NCBI RefSeq assembly: GCF_008000895.1
Contig: NZ_CP042823.1
Coordinates: forward strand, 4,672,501-4,736,500
DNA length: 64,000 nt
Source of the DNA: Methylobacterium sp. WL1
GTDB taxonomy: Bacteria; Pseudomonadota; Alphaproteobacteria; Rhizobiales; Beijerinckiaceae
Direction of reading: 5' to 3'
A program made the position numbers and the translations under genes. The notes under the pieces were generated by a model. The model made no database searches. It was not told the DNA's origin and was given only the letters and a program-made list of their open reading frames with translations. Every line of letters starts with the position of its first letter. Within the stretch, counting starts at the first letter, position 1. Positions 16,409-25,119 of this stretch are shown here, one piece after another.

Positions 16409-16978
16409 ATGGCATTGGCGTCCATGGCGGCCTCCGCCCTGCAGGATGCGGGTTTCGTCGGTACCTGGGATACGGATGTCTCCGCCGGCCGATCGGTCCT
16501 CGACGCGGGCGCGGCCGCATTGCTGTCCGGGAACGAGGGCTTTGCCGGCAAGCCTTTGCCGCTCGACGTCGCCCTGGGACGTGTCCATCCCGAGGATCGC
16601 GGCTGGGTCTTCGACGAGATCCGCAAGGTGCGCCGGACCGGCGGCCCGGTCTCGCTGGAGTTTCGCGTCCTGAGCCAGACCGGCGACGTCCGCTGGATCC
16701 TCACCCGCGGCCGGCTGGCCCCCGACACCACGGGGGCGCTGCGTGGGCGCGGCGCCTACATCGACGTCACGGACCTGTACGGCGGCACCCCGCCGGGGCG
16801 GGACGGCAACCCGATCCAGGTCAAGCCTCCGATCGAGGTCAAGCACCTGGAGGCGGCCGCCGACAACTGCATCCGGGTCCACTCGGCGCTGGAGCGCTAC
16901 GGCAACCCGCAGCTCCGGCTGATCTCGAGCATGCTGCTGCTCGGGATCGGCCGGGCGCTCGCGCAGCGGGAGCCGTAG
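16409..16978 (+). CDS. PAS-domain protein without an output domain
   Basis: A 189-residue protein. Residues about 10-130 form a PAS fold: FVGTWDTDVSAGRSVLD, then LDVALGRVHPEDRGWVFDEI and the PAC part SLEFRVLSQTGDVRWILTRGRL with GRGAYIDVTDL. The rest (residues 140-189) is helical (LEAAADNCIRVHSALERYG) without a kinase, GGDEF or DNA-binding domain. It is probably a sensory or adaptor protein that partners another signalling protein. ATG 16409 follows a strong GGGGGATGGA ribosome site. It converges with the GlcG/HbpS gene 7 bp downstream. Confidence 0.78.
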   Translation: MALASMAASALQDAGFVGTWDTDVSAGRSVLDAGAAALLSGNEGFAGKPLPLDVALGRVHPEDRGWVFDEIRKVRRTGGPVSLEFRVLSQTGDVRWILTRGRLAPDTTGALRGRGAYIDVTDLYGGTPPGRDGNPIQVKPPIEVKHLEAAADNCIRVHSALERYGNPQLRLISSMLLLGIGRALAQREP

Positions 16979-16985
16979 GGCGGGT

Positions 16986-17420
16986 TCAGGTGCGCCAGGG
17001 ATGGGCGGGAAGCTCGGTCCGGCCGATCGCCTTGGCGCCGGCCTCCGCCACGGCGTGATCGTTCTCCACCGTCGACCCGCTGACGCCGATCGCGCCCGAC
17101 ATGACACCGTCGGCATCGACGATCGGGATCCCACCCGGGAAGGTGATCAGCCCGTCGTTGGAATGCTCGATGCCGTAGAGCGGGCCGCCCGGCTGGGACA
17201 GCTGGCCGATCTGGCCGGTCATCATGCCGAAGAACACCGAGGTCTTGGCCTTCTTGTGGGCGATGTCGATCGAGCCGACCCAGGCGTCGTCCATGCGATG
17301 GAACGCCTTCAGGTTGCCGCCGGAATCGACCACCGCGATGCACATCTGGGTGTCCAGCTCCTTCGCCTTCGCCCGCGCCGCGGCGATTGCCCGCTCGGCC
17401 TGCTCAATCGTGACGTGCAT
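16986..17420 (-). CDS. GlcG/HbpS-family (DUF336) protein
   Basis: A 144-residue protein with the DUF336 pattern: [76 protein letters not shown] and a final [10 protein letters not shown]. Family members bind haem or cobalamin-related ligands or accompany glycolate and other oxidation operons; here there is no such operon next to it. There is no signal peptide, so it is expected in the cytoplasm. The ribosome site AAGGGAGG is close to ideal. Confidence 0.88.
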   Translation of the reverse strand: MHVTIEQAERAIAAARAKAKELDTQMCIAVVDSGGNLKAFHRMDDAWVGSIDIAHKKAKTSVFFGMMTGQIGQLSQPGGPLYGIEHSNDGLITFPGGIPIVDADGVMSGAIGVSGSTVENDHAVAEAGAKAIGRTELPAHPWRT

Positions 17421-17829
17421 GGTGCCTCCCTTGATCGGCCCGGGCCAGCGCAGAGTCGCGGAGAAATTCCAGCGGACTCGGGGCGCCTCCCGTTCTGCGC
17501 GAGAAGGCCCGACCGGACGGCGCCGGTCAACTCCGGATCACGTCAATTGCCCCGCCGGACATCGGCGGACGACAGGCCGGGCACCCGCCTTGCACGGGGT
17601 CATGGGCGCCCGGCCGTGCGGCCGTACCGGAGACGAAAGGGCAAGAGACCCCGGTACAACGTCGGGACCCGACCGGGCCGGCGCACCACCGGGTGGCACG
17701 GGGCGCTCGGTCGGAGTGTAGCCCGCCGCAGATGGGCACCGGCAGCCCTGCTGTCACTGATACGATTGTACCGGTCCGGTCCGGGCAGCCCTCACAAACG
17801 CGTGAGCGCAGCCCGGGCGTGGACCAGGC
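17421..17829. other. Intergenic region without a recognisable gene
   Basis: These 409 bp lie between the start of the GlcG-type gene and the stop of the Mfd-like gene. Short open frames in it have no ribosome sites and arginine-rich, gene-unlike compositions. A weak hairpin, CTCAC/GTGAG near 17789, could end the Mfd-like transcript but lacks a T-run. Confidence 0.5.
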
Positions 17830-20800
17830 TCAAGCGGCCCGCTCCCGGGCGGCCCGGATGCGGTCGAGGAGGTCGGCCGCCAACGCGGCCCGCGCCTGCG
17901 CGTCGGCACAGGCGTGCCGCCAGACCACGCGGCCCTGGCGCAGGATGATCCCGTCCTCGGCCGGCATCGGCGGCAATGGCCGGTCGGACCGGATGTCGGC
18001 TGCGACACCTTGGGGACCGCCGCTGAGCCGGGCCACGCCCAGCCCGCAACAGGCGGCGCGCAGCCGCGCCAGGGTGAACAGGGCCAGGACCGGCGCCGGG
18101 GCTGCGCCGAAGCGATCCTCGACCTCGCCGGACAGGGCCTCGATCGCCTCGCCGTCGCGCAGGCGCAGCAGCCGGGTGTAGAGGCTCAGGCGGATCTCGG
18201 GCTCGGGCACGTAATCCGCCGGGATCCGGCTCGGCAGCCCGATCTCGATCTCCGGGCTCCAATCCTCGGCCGGCTCACCCTTGGCGGCGGTCAGCGCCAG
18301 CTGCAGCAGGTGCTGATAGAGGCCGAGCCCCACGAGCTTGGCGTGGCCGGCCTGATCCTCGCCGACGAGATCGCCGGCCCCGCGCAGGTCGAGGTCGCGG
18401 GCGCTGACCGCGAAGCCGGCACCCAGCCGGTCCAGGGCCTCCAGGGCGCGCAGGCGCTGGAGGGCGGCGGGCGCCAGCGGCGCGGCCGGATCGCTGAGCA
18501 GGTGGACGACGCCGCGCCGCTGGCCGCGGCCGACCCGGCCGCGCAACTGGTGGAGCTGCGCCAAGCCGAACCGGGCGGCCTCCCAGACCAGCATGGTGTT
18601 GGCCCGGGGCACGTCGAGCCCGCTCTCCACGATGGCGGTGGCGAGCAGGACGTCACCGTCCCCGTCGGCGAAGCGGACCATGACCTCGTCCATCGCCGAC
18701 GGCTTCAGGTCCCCGTGCGCCACCAGCACGTTCAGGCCCGGCACGAGGCCGCGCAGGCGCTCGGCCATGGGGCCGATATCCTCGATGCGCGGGCAGACGA
18801 CGAAGCTCTGGCCGCCGCGGCGATGCTCGCGGATCAGGGCCTCGCGCACCGCGTCGGCATCGAAGGGCGCCACCACGGTCCGGACCGGCTGGCGCATCAC
18901 CGGGGGCGTGGCGATCACGCTGAGGCTCTGCAAGCCGACGAGCGCCGCCTGGAGCGTGCGCGGGATCGGGGTGGCGGTGAGCGTCAGCACGTGCCCGCCC
19001 ACGGCGAGGCGGCGCAGGTCCGCCTTCATCTTGGCGCCGAAACGCTGCTCCTCGTCGATCACCGTCAGGCCGAGATCGGCGAAGCCCACGCCGCGGGCGG
19101 CCAGCGCCTGCGTTCCGACCACGAGCCGGATCGAACCGTCCGCGAGACCGGCCTTCACCCGCTTGGCCTCGGCCGGGGAGACCAGGCGCGAGAGCTGCGC
19201 GACCTCGATGCCGAACCGTCCGAACCGGCGGCGCAGGGTCTCGACGTGCTGGCGGGCCAGGACCGTGGTGGGGGCGATGAGCGCCGCCTGTTTGCCGGCA
19301 AATACCGTCGCCGCCAGGGCCCGCAGCGCGACCTCGGTCTTGCCGAAGCCGACATCGCCGCAGACCAGCCGATCCATCGGACGCCCGGAGGCGAGGTCGG
19401 CCATCAGCGCGTCCACCGCGGCGGCCTGATCGGGGGTCGGGGCGAAGCCGAAGCCGGCGGCGAACCGCTCCATGTCGCGGGACGGCGGCGCCAGGACGGG
19501 AGCCTCGGTATCCCGGCGGGCGCGGGCGGCCTCCAGCATCACCCGGGCGGTCCGGGCCATGGTGGCCTCGGCCTGGAGGCGGCGGCGGGCCCAGGTCCCG
19601 CCGTCGAGCTTGTCGAGGGTGACCGCGTCGGGCTCCGGGCCGTAACGCCAGATCCGGTCGGCCTGGGTGACCGGCACCATCAGGATCGCGTCGCCGGCAA
19701 AGCGCAGCCGCAAGGCCTCGGAGGGCTCGTCCTCCGCGCCGACGCCCAGCGGGTTCGACACGGGCTCCAGCCCCTCGAACACGCACAGGCCGTGGTCGCG
19801 GTCGACCGCGACGTCGCCGGGGCGCAGGTCGACCTCGCCCATCGGCAGGATCGCCCGGGCGGTGCCGGACACCGCGGCGTCCGGCCCGAACAGGTCGGCG
19901 GCGGCGAACACCGTCGCGCCCCGCCCCTGGACCTTGAAACCGGCGCCGATCGGCGCCTCCAGGGCGAGGATGTCGCCCGGCGCCGCGTCGGCGAGGTCGG
20001 ACCAGCCGTCGATCAGCCGGACCGGGCGCTCGGCGATCTTGCCGGCCTGGCGCACGAGGGCGCCGGGCGGCTGGCGCGAGCCCGCCAGCACGACGACGTC
20101 GCCCGCCTTCAGCCGCTCGCGCATCGCCTTGGCGAAGGCCGCCTCGGGCCGCCGCTCCCGGGCGAAGACCGGGACCCCGAGCAACTCACCCGCCGCGTCG
20201 GTGGCCACCGCCCGGGTCAGCTCGGCCACGACGGCCCGCCACGCCTTCGGCGCGAGGTAGAGACCGTCGCCGCCCTCGGCGCGGCCGCCGCGGGGCGCCC
20301 GGCGGGCGCCGGCTTCCTCCATCTGCTCGTAGAAGGCGTCGACCCGGGCCTGCGTCCCGTCCTCGACGACCAGGCGGGCCCCCGGCACGTAATCGAGCAG
20401 GGTGACGAGACGCGGATAGTAGCGTTCCAGGCGGTGCTCCTGCCCGGTGAAGGGCTCGAAGCTCTGGCCGGAATCCGGGGCGAGGACGATCTCGGTGGCC
20501 GGGTCGATCACCAGATCCGCGACTTCGGCGACGGAGCGCTGCGAGATCGGATCGTAGGAGCGGATCGCGGTGACGCGCCCGTCCGCGTGCTCGATCCGGC
20601 AGGGCCGCGGGGCGGCCGCCGGAAACACCTCGACGGTGCGACCCCGGACTGCGATCTCGCCGGGCTCGTCGACCCGCTCGTCGAGGATGTAGCCGAGGCG
20701 CTTGAGGCCGGCCATCACGGCGGCGACGTCGAGCGGGTCGCCGACCCGGAACGTCACCCGGGCGTCGGCCCAGGTCTCCGGCGGAGGCACCCGCTGGATC

Positions 20801-21138
20801 AGTGCCGGAGCCGTGGTCAGCACGAAGTCCGGCAGGGCGTCGCGGTCGGTCAGCCAGCGCATCACGGCAGCCCGGGCGCCCATCGTGGCCCGCGACGGCG
20901 AGGCGTGGTCGAGCGGAAGGCAATCCCATTCCGGGTAGACGGCGACCCGGATGTCGGGATCGAGGGCCTTGAGCGTCGCGGCCAGCTCCTCCAGCCGCCG
21001 GGCATCCCGGGCCACGTGGACCAGCGGGGCCGCGTCCTCGGCCAGATCCAGCAGTGCCACCGCCAGCGCCCCCGTGGGCATCAGCGGCGCGTCCTCGGTC
21101 TCCTGGTGGGCGACCGTCTTCGTCCTGCGCTTGGCCAT
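17830..21138 (-). CDS. Mfd-family (transcription-repair coupling factor-like) DNA translocase
   Basis: A 1102-residue SF2 translocase. In order: a UvrB-like N-terminal module (about 20-330; PEWDCLPLDHASPS), an RNA-polymerase-interaction (CarD-like) domain near 430-510 (DLRPGDVAVDRDHGLCVFEGLE), Walker A in CGDVGFGKTEVAL at about 594, the Walker B box as DEEQRFG at about 693, TATPIPRTLQ, helicase motifs V-VI (SGLDVPRANTM, QLHQLRGRVGRGQ), and a TRCF-type C-terminal domain (IPADYVPEPEIRLSLYTRL). Textbook Mfd has DEEHRFG and is somewhat longer, so this may be a second, divergent Mfd paralogue. ATG 21138 is favoured over an upstream in-frame ATG at 21168. Confidence 0.82.
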   Translation of the reverse strand: MAKRRTKTVAHQETEDAPLMPTGALAVALLDLAEDAAPLVHVARDARRLEELAATLKALDPDIRVAVYPEWDCLPLDHASPSRATMGARAAVMRWLTDRDALPDFVLTTAPALIQRVPPPETWADARVTFRVGDPLDVAAVMAGLKRLGYILDERVDEPGEIAVRGRTVEVFPAAAPRPCRIEHADGRVTAIRSYDPISQRSVAEVADLVIDPATEIVLAPDSGQSFEPFTGQEHRLERYYPRLVTLLDYVPGARLVVEDGTQARVDAFYEQMEEAGARRAPRGGRAEGGDGLYLAPKAWRAVVAELTRAVATDAAGELLGVPVFARERRPEAAFAKAMRERLKAGDVVVLAGSRQPPGALVRQAGKIAERPVRLIDGWSDLADAAPGDILALEAPIGAGFKVQGRGATVFAAADLFGPDAAVSGTARAILPMGEVDLRPGDVAVDRDHGLCVFEGLEPVSNPLGVGAEDEPSEALRLRFAGDAILMVPVTQADRIWRYGPEPDAVTLDKLDGGTWARRRLQAEATMARTARVMLEAARARRDTEAPVLAPPSRDMERFAAGFGFAPTPDQAAAVDALMADLASGRPMDRLVCGDVGFGKTEVALRALAATVFAGKQAALIAPTTVLARQHVETLRRRFGRFGIEVAQLSRLVSPAEAKRVKAGLADGSIRLVVGTQALAARGVGFADLGLTVIDEEQRFGAKMKADLRRLAVGGHVLTLTATPIPRTLQAALVGLQSLSVIATPPVMRQPVRTVVAPFDADAVREALIREHRRGGQSFVVCPRIEDIGPMAERLRGLVPGLNVLVAHGDLKPSAMDEVMVRFADGDGDVLLATAIVESGLDVPRANTMLVWEAARFGLAQLHQLRGRVGRGQRRGVVHLLSDPAAPLAPAALQRLRALEALDRLGAGFAVSARDLDLRGAGDLVGEDQAGHAKLVGLGLYQHLLQLALTAAKGEPAEDWSPEIEIGLPSRIPADYVPEPEIRLSLYTRLLRLRDGEAIEALSGEVEDRFGAAPAPVLALFTLARLRAACCGLGVARLSGGPQGVAADIRSDRPLPPMPAEDGIILRQGRVVWRHACADAQARAALAADLLDRIRAARERAA

Positions 21139-21203
21139 GCTGATCCGAACCTGTCCCGGATGCTGCAAACGCTGGCTGGCCGTGAGGGCTCCCGGCTGCC
21201 GGC

Positions 21204-21258
21204 CCCGGATTCACAGACGCGATGCCGCATTCGAAAACGCTTGCGTCTCGAATCCGGG
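21204..21258. repeat. Long interrupted inverted repeat between two same-strand genes
   Basis: CCCGGATTC (21204-21212) pairs with GAATCCGGG (21250-21258), and inside it AGACGC pairs with GCGTCT. It lies just after the acyl-CoA dehydrogenase stop and before the Mfd-like gene on the minus strand, a reasonable place for a terminator, but there is no T-run. Confidence 0.55.
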
Positions 21259-21268
21259 CCTTCCGGGT

Positions 21269-22430
21269 TCAGGCCTCGCCCGACCAGAGGTCGCCACTCG
21301 CCCGCGCGTCGCGCAGCACGTGGCGGGCGCCCTCGGTCAGCGCCCGGTCGGGGCCGGGCTGGCGCAGGTAGGTCGCGAGATCCCGGGTCAAGCGCTCCAG
21401 CGGGTGGTCGCGCAGGAAGCCCTGCAGCCCGACCGAGCGCTGCGCCCGTTCCAGCAGGTCGAGCCCGGCGCGTTCCACCGCGAGGCGGGCGAGGTTCACG
21501 TAGGCGATGATCCCGTCCGGATCGCCCTCCTCGCCCACGATCGCGGCGGCCCGCGTCACCCAGAGGCGGGCGGTCTCGGCCGCGATCACGCCCTCGCCGA
21601 GGCGGGCGAGCTGGTGCGGGTCCTCGCCGCGGCCGGTGGCGACGAGATGGCCGCGCCACGCGTCGAGCAGCGCCTCCAGGCCGCCGAGCTGCACCGCGAG
21701 GAAGCGCCAGGCGCCCCGAGAAATGCGGCTGCACCTGATAGTCGTCGGGCGCGCCCACGGGCGTGAAGCGGTCGGCGCCGAGCCCGGTGAAATCCACGGT
21801 GCCGGTCGCCGAGGCCCGCATCCCCTGCGCGCGCCAAGCCGACAGATCCGCCCGCTCGCCGGGCTCGAGGGCGACGACGATCATCTGCGACCCGGGCGCG
21901 TCGGGCTGCGCGGTCACGAGGGCGCGGGTCACGAACCCCGCCCCCGACGCGAAGGTCTTCACGCCCCGTAAGGTCGGGGCGCCTCCGGTGGCGTCGATCT
22001 TGAGGCCGTCGCCCGGCGGCTCGGTGTTCCAGACCCCGAACAGATGGCCCTGGACGGCATCGGCCAGCAAGGCGCTGCGCGCCTCGCCGTCGGCATAGCG
22101 GGCGACGAGCTGCACCGCGTTGACATGGCCCTCGTACACGCGCCCCAGCGCGAGGCTGCCGGACCCGACATGGGTGAGCACGGCCTGGAGAATCGCCCCG
22201 TCCGGCTCCTCGCCGAGACCGGCGCCGCCCGCGCGATGGGGCACCGGCGCGGCCAGCAGCCCCACCCGGGCGAGTTCCGCGACATCCTCGGCCGGAAAGC
22301 CGCCGTCGTGGTCGTGGCGTCCCGCCCGACGCGCCGCACCGGCCGCGACCGCGCGGGCCGCCGCAACCGGATCGCCGCGCGTGCCCCAGGCGATATCGTT
22401 GAGTCTGAGGTCCACACCTGCTCCGGTCAT
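21269..22430 (-). pseudogene. Acyl-CoA dehydrogenase family gene with a frameshift
   Basis: The first frame (ATG 22430) encodes an acyl-CoA dehydrogenase N-terminus and middle domain (VGLLAAPVPHRAGGAGLGEE, HVGSGSLALGRVYEGHVNAV, then TGTVDFTGLGADRFTPVGAPDDYQVQPHFSG) and then loses sense. A second frame picks up exactly there with FLAVQLGGLEALLDAWRG and runs to a stop at 21269 through the C-terminal helical bundle. The switch is near 21712-21716 in TCGGGGCGCCTGG. Restoring two G would give FSGGAWRF, close to the motif usual at this point, so loss of bases in a G-run is the simplest explanation. The corrected protein would have about 387 residues. Confidence 0.75.
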
Positions 22431-22759
22431 GACGAGCCCAGCGCGTCGTCCCGCACCCGATCGCCGGGGCGGCGCGCCAGGTCTTTTAAGCTTCGCGACA
22501 TCGTGTTCAGAAGGGAGGGAACCATCTTTCGGGGCGATGATCTGACGAAGCAACTCGCTGCCTCCGCCATCGATACGCCGTGCGACGATACTGCGCATCG
22601 CAAACCATCGGTCCGCGGCCACGGCGCCCAGCACCCGGCGACGCGGCGATCTGCATCGGTCGGACCTGCCTCAAACCCGAAGCCACGCGTTGTAGGAAGG
22701 GCCGGCTCACCAAGCCGTCAAGCTGTGGTTGATCGATCCGATTTGGGAGGGTCGTTGCC
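22431..22759. other. Divergent intergenic region
   Basis: A 329-bp gap between the acyl-CoA dehydrogenase and the hybrid kinase, which diverge. It should contain both promoters; TTGGGAGGGTCGTTGCC at its right edge provides the ribosome site of the kinase. No gene or repeat recognised. Confidence 0.5.
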
Positions 22760-24847
22760 GTGGGATATGACGCAGCCGTGTCGCGGAACGAGACCATGTC
22801 CTGCCCGTCCGGCTTCGAACGCCATCATCCCCAGCGCCTCGCGGCTCTGCGCGGCTATGCCATCCTCGACACCGCGCCCGAGCCCGCCTTCGACGAGATC
22901 GCGCAGATCGCGGCTGCGTCCTGCGGCACCACGATGGCGCGGATCACCTTCGCGGATGCCGACCGGCACTGGACCAAGGCCGCGTTCGGCCACGACGCGC
23001 CGGACCGGCCCCTCGAGACCGGCCTCGGCCTCGAGACCCTGAGCCGGGACGGCGCGCTGGTGCTGACGGATTGCGGGCCGATCGCAGGCGAACCGGGCCT
23101 GCGCTTCTACGCCGGCGTCCGGCTCGTGACCCCGGACGGCTGGCCGATCGGCACGCTCAGCGTCCTCGACCGCGAACCGCGCAGCCTGACCGGGCCGCAG
23201 GTCTTCGTCCTCGAGGCCCTCGCCCGGACCCTCATGGACCTGCTGGAGGCCCGGGCCGCCGCGATGGCCCGGCACCGGGACGAGGCGCTGCTGCAGTCCC
23301 GCGCCGAGCGCCTGGAGGCGCAGGTCGCCGCCCAGACCCGGGACCGCGACCGGGTCTGGACCCTGTCGCCGGTCCTGAAGATCGTCTCGGACAAGGACGG
23401 GCAGGTCCAGTCGGTCAATCCGTCCTGGAGCCGGGCGCTCGGCTGGTCCGAGGACGAGACGCTGGGCCGGACCGCCCTGGATTTCATCGCCCTCACGGAC
23501 CGCGAGGCGGCGCGCGAGGCGCTGAAGCCCCTCTGCGAGGACCAGCGGGTGGAGGATGTGGAACTGGCCTGCACGACCCGCGACGGCGACCGGCGGCGGG
23601 TGCTCTGGACCGTCGTCCCGGAGGACGGGCTGTTCTACGGCTTCGGGCGCGACATCACGGAGCAGCGCCAGGCCGAGGAAGCCTTGCGGCAATCGCAGAA
23701 GCTGGAGGCGATCGGCCAGCTTACCGGCGGCGTCGCCCACGACTTCAACAACCTGCTGACCATCATCCGCTCGTCGGTCGAGTTCCTGCGCCGGCCGGAA
23801 CTCGCCGAGGAGCGCAGGCGCCGCTACCTCGACGCGGTCTCGGACACGGTCGACCGGGCGGCCAAGCTCACCGGGCAGCTCCTGGCCTTCGCCCGGCGCC
23901 AGGCGCTCAAGCCCCAGGTGTTCGACATCTGCGCCCGGCTGCGCAGCATCTCCGACATGCTCGATTCGGTCACGGGCGCGCGCATCCGCGTGGAGACCGA
24001 GCTGCCGGGCACGCCCTGCTTCGTGCGGGCGGACGAGAGCCAGTTCGAGACCGCGCTGATCAACATGGCGGTGAATGCCCGCGACGCGATGGACGGGGAA
24101 GGCAGCCTGACCCTGCACCTCGAGAGCGGCCGCCCGATGCCGCCGATCCGCGGCCATGCCGGCGCCCGGGGACCGTTCGTGGCCGTGATGGTGGTCGATA
24201 CCGGAACCGGCATTCCGGCACCGGATCTCGGCCGGATCTTCGAGCCGTTCTTCACCACCAAGGAGATCGGCAAGGGGACCGGGCTGGGGCTCAGCCAGGT
24301 CATCGGATTCGCCAAGCAGTCGGGCGGCGATATCGACGTGGCGAGCCTGCCCGGGAGCGGCACGCGCTTCACCCTGTACCTGCCGCAGGTCGACGCCCCC
24401 GTGGAGGTGGCCGATCCGGGCCGCGACGACCGCCGCGAGCCGGAGCCGCAGCGGAGCCTGTGCATCCTCGTCGTGGAGGACAATCTCGGGGTCGGGCGCT
24501 TCTGCACCCAGATCCTGGAGGATCTCGGCCACGCGCCGATCTGGGCGAAATCCGCCGAGGAGGCCCTCGCCGAGCTGCAGCGGACGCCGGATCGCTTCGA
24601 TGCGGTGTTCTCGGACGTGGTCATGCCCGGGATGGGCGGCGTCGCCCTCGCCCGGGCCCTGCAGGTCACCCGCCCGGAGCTGCCGGTGGTCCTGACCTCG
24701 GGCTACAGCCACGTCCTGGCCACCGACGACGCGCACGGATTCACGCTGGTGCGGAAGCCTTATTCGGCCGAGCAGCTCGCCAAGGTGCTCCACGAGGCAA
24801 CCCAGCGCCGGGACGGGCGGGGAACAAGGTCCCCGCTCTCCGGTTGA
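22760..24847 (+). CDS. Hybrid sensor histidine kinase (GAF-PAS-HisKA-HATPase-receiver)
   Basis: A 695-residue soluble kinase with no membrane span. Domains in order: GAF (about 30-165; ILDTAPEPAFDEIAQIAA, GLRFYAGVRLVTPDG), coiled segment, PAS (about 200-305; LKIVSDKDGQVQSVNPSWSR), HisKA with phospho-acceptor His327 in GGVAHDFNNLL, HATPase (INMAVNARDAM, VVDTGTGIPAPDLGRIFEPF, GTGLGLSQV) and a C-terminal receiver with Asp619 in FSDVVMPGMGG. The HDFNNLL form marks the HisKA family in which a receiver is often fused. It is a single gene; an in-frame ATG at 22796 is an alternative start. A phosphorelay to an unlinked histidine phosphotransferase is likely. An mmgR-like sRNA gene starts right after it. 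Confidence 0.9.
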   Translation: MGYDAAVSRNETMSCPSGFERHHPQRLAALRGYAILDTAPEPAFDEIAQIAAASCGTTMARITFADADRHWTKAAFGHDAPDRPLETGLGLETLSRDGALVLTDCGPIAGEPGLRFYAGVRLVTPDGWPIGTLSVLDREPRSLTGPQVFVLEALARTLMDLLEARAAAMARHRDEALLQSRAERLEAQVAAQTRDRDRVWTLSPVLKIVSDKDGQVQSVNPSWSRALGWSEDETLGRTALDFIALTDREAAREALKPLCEDQRVEDVELACTTRDGDRRRVLWTVVPEDGLFYGFGRDITEQRQAEEALRQSQKLEAIGQLTGGVAHDFNNLLTIIRSSVEFLRRPELAEERRRRYLDAVSDTVDRAAKLTGQLLAFARRQALKPQVFDICARLRSISDMLDSVTGARIRVETELPGTPCFVRADESQFETALINMAVNARDAMDGEGSLTLHLESGRPMPPIRGHAGARGPFVAVMVVDTGTGIPAPDLGRIFEPFFTTKEIGKGTGLGLSQVIGFAKQSGGDIDVASLPGSGTRFTLYLPQVDAPVEVADPGRDDRREPEPQRSLCILVVEDNLGVGRFCTQILEDLGHAPIWAKSAEEALAELQRTPDRFDAVFSDVVMPGMGGVALARALQVTRPELPVVLTSGYSHVLATDDAHGFTLVRKPYSAEQLAKVLHEATQRRDGRGTRSPLSG

Positions 24848-24850
24848 CGC

Positions 24851-24944
24851 GATGCAGCACGGCGATGGCGTCGCCGCGCTGCTGCCCCTCGTGGGCGTTT
24901 CCTCCCAAGACTTCGGACCGCTCTTTCGGGGGCGGTCCTTTTTT
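24851..24944 (+). ncRNA. suhB/mmgR-like (alpha-r8 type) small RNA, copy 2
   Basis: It starts just after the kinase stop: CGATGGCGTC, then GGGCGTTTCCTCCC (about 24893-24906), GACTTCGGACCG, and a terminator hairpin GGACCGCTC/GGGCGGTCC (24915-24938) followed by six T. It is the same element as 12501-12597, in opposite orientation. The third terminator pair is A-U here and C-G in copy 1, a compensatory change. It may be transcribed on its own or serve as the 3' end of the kinase mRNA; a clear promoter was not found outside the kinase coding region. Confidence 0.66.
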
Positions 24945-25070
24945 GTGCGTCGCGCGTGCGGCCGGCGAGGAACAACGCCGCCTGCGGCAAAAGGTTCTCA
25001 AAAACCTCTCATCTTTGCAGCCGTTTCCGATCGCCTCGCCGAGGGGAGCGGCTCTCGGTTCGTGGTTCAG

Positions 25071-25119
25071 CGCGCTCGCTGACGCCGAACCGGCATCCGC
25101 TGCGGCGGCAAGCGCCCTA
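25071..25119 (-). repeat. Gene-3'-end structured repeat, copy A
   Basis: The minus strand reads from the TAG stop of the DUF2891 gene straight into GCGCTTGCCGCCGCAGCGGATGCCGGTTCGGCGTCAGCGAGCGC. The stem arms CGCTTGCCGCCG and CGGCGTCAGCG fold back on each other. It is homologous to copy B (60418) and, less closely, copy C (27027). Confidence 0.7.

Noticed and set aside
17914..21510. A 1198-codon open frame on the plus strand
   Set aside because: It lies opposite the Mfd-family gene and exists because GC-rich coding DNA keeps the complementary frame open. Its product is Arg/Gly/Asp/His-rich with no domain, and no ribosome site is present.
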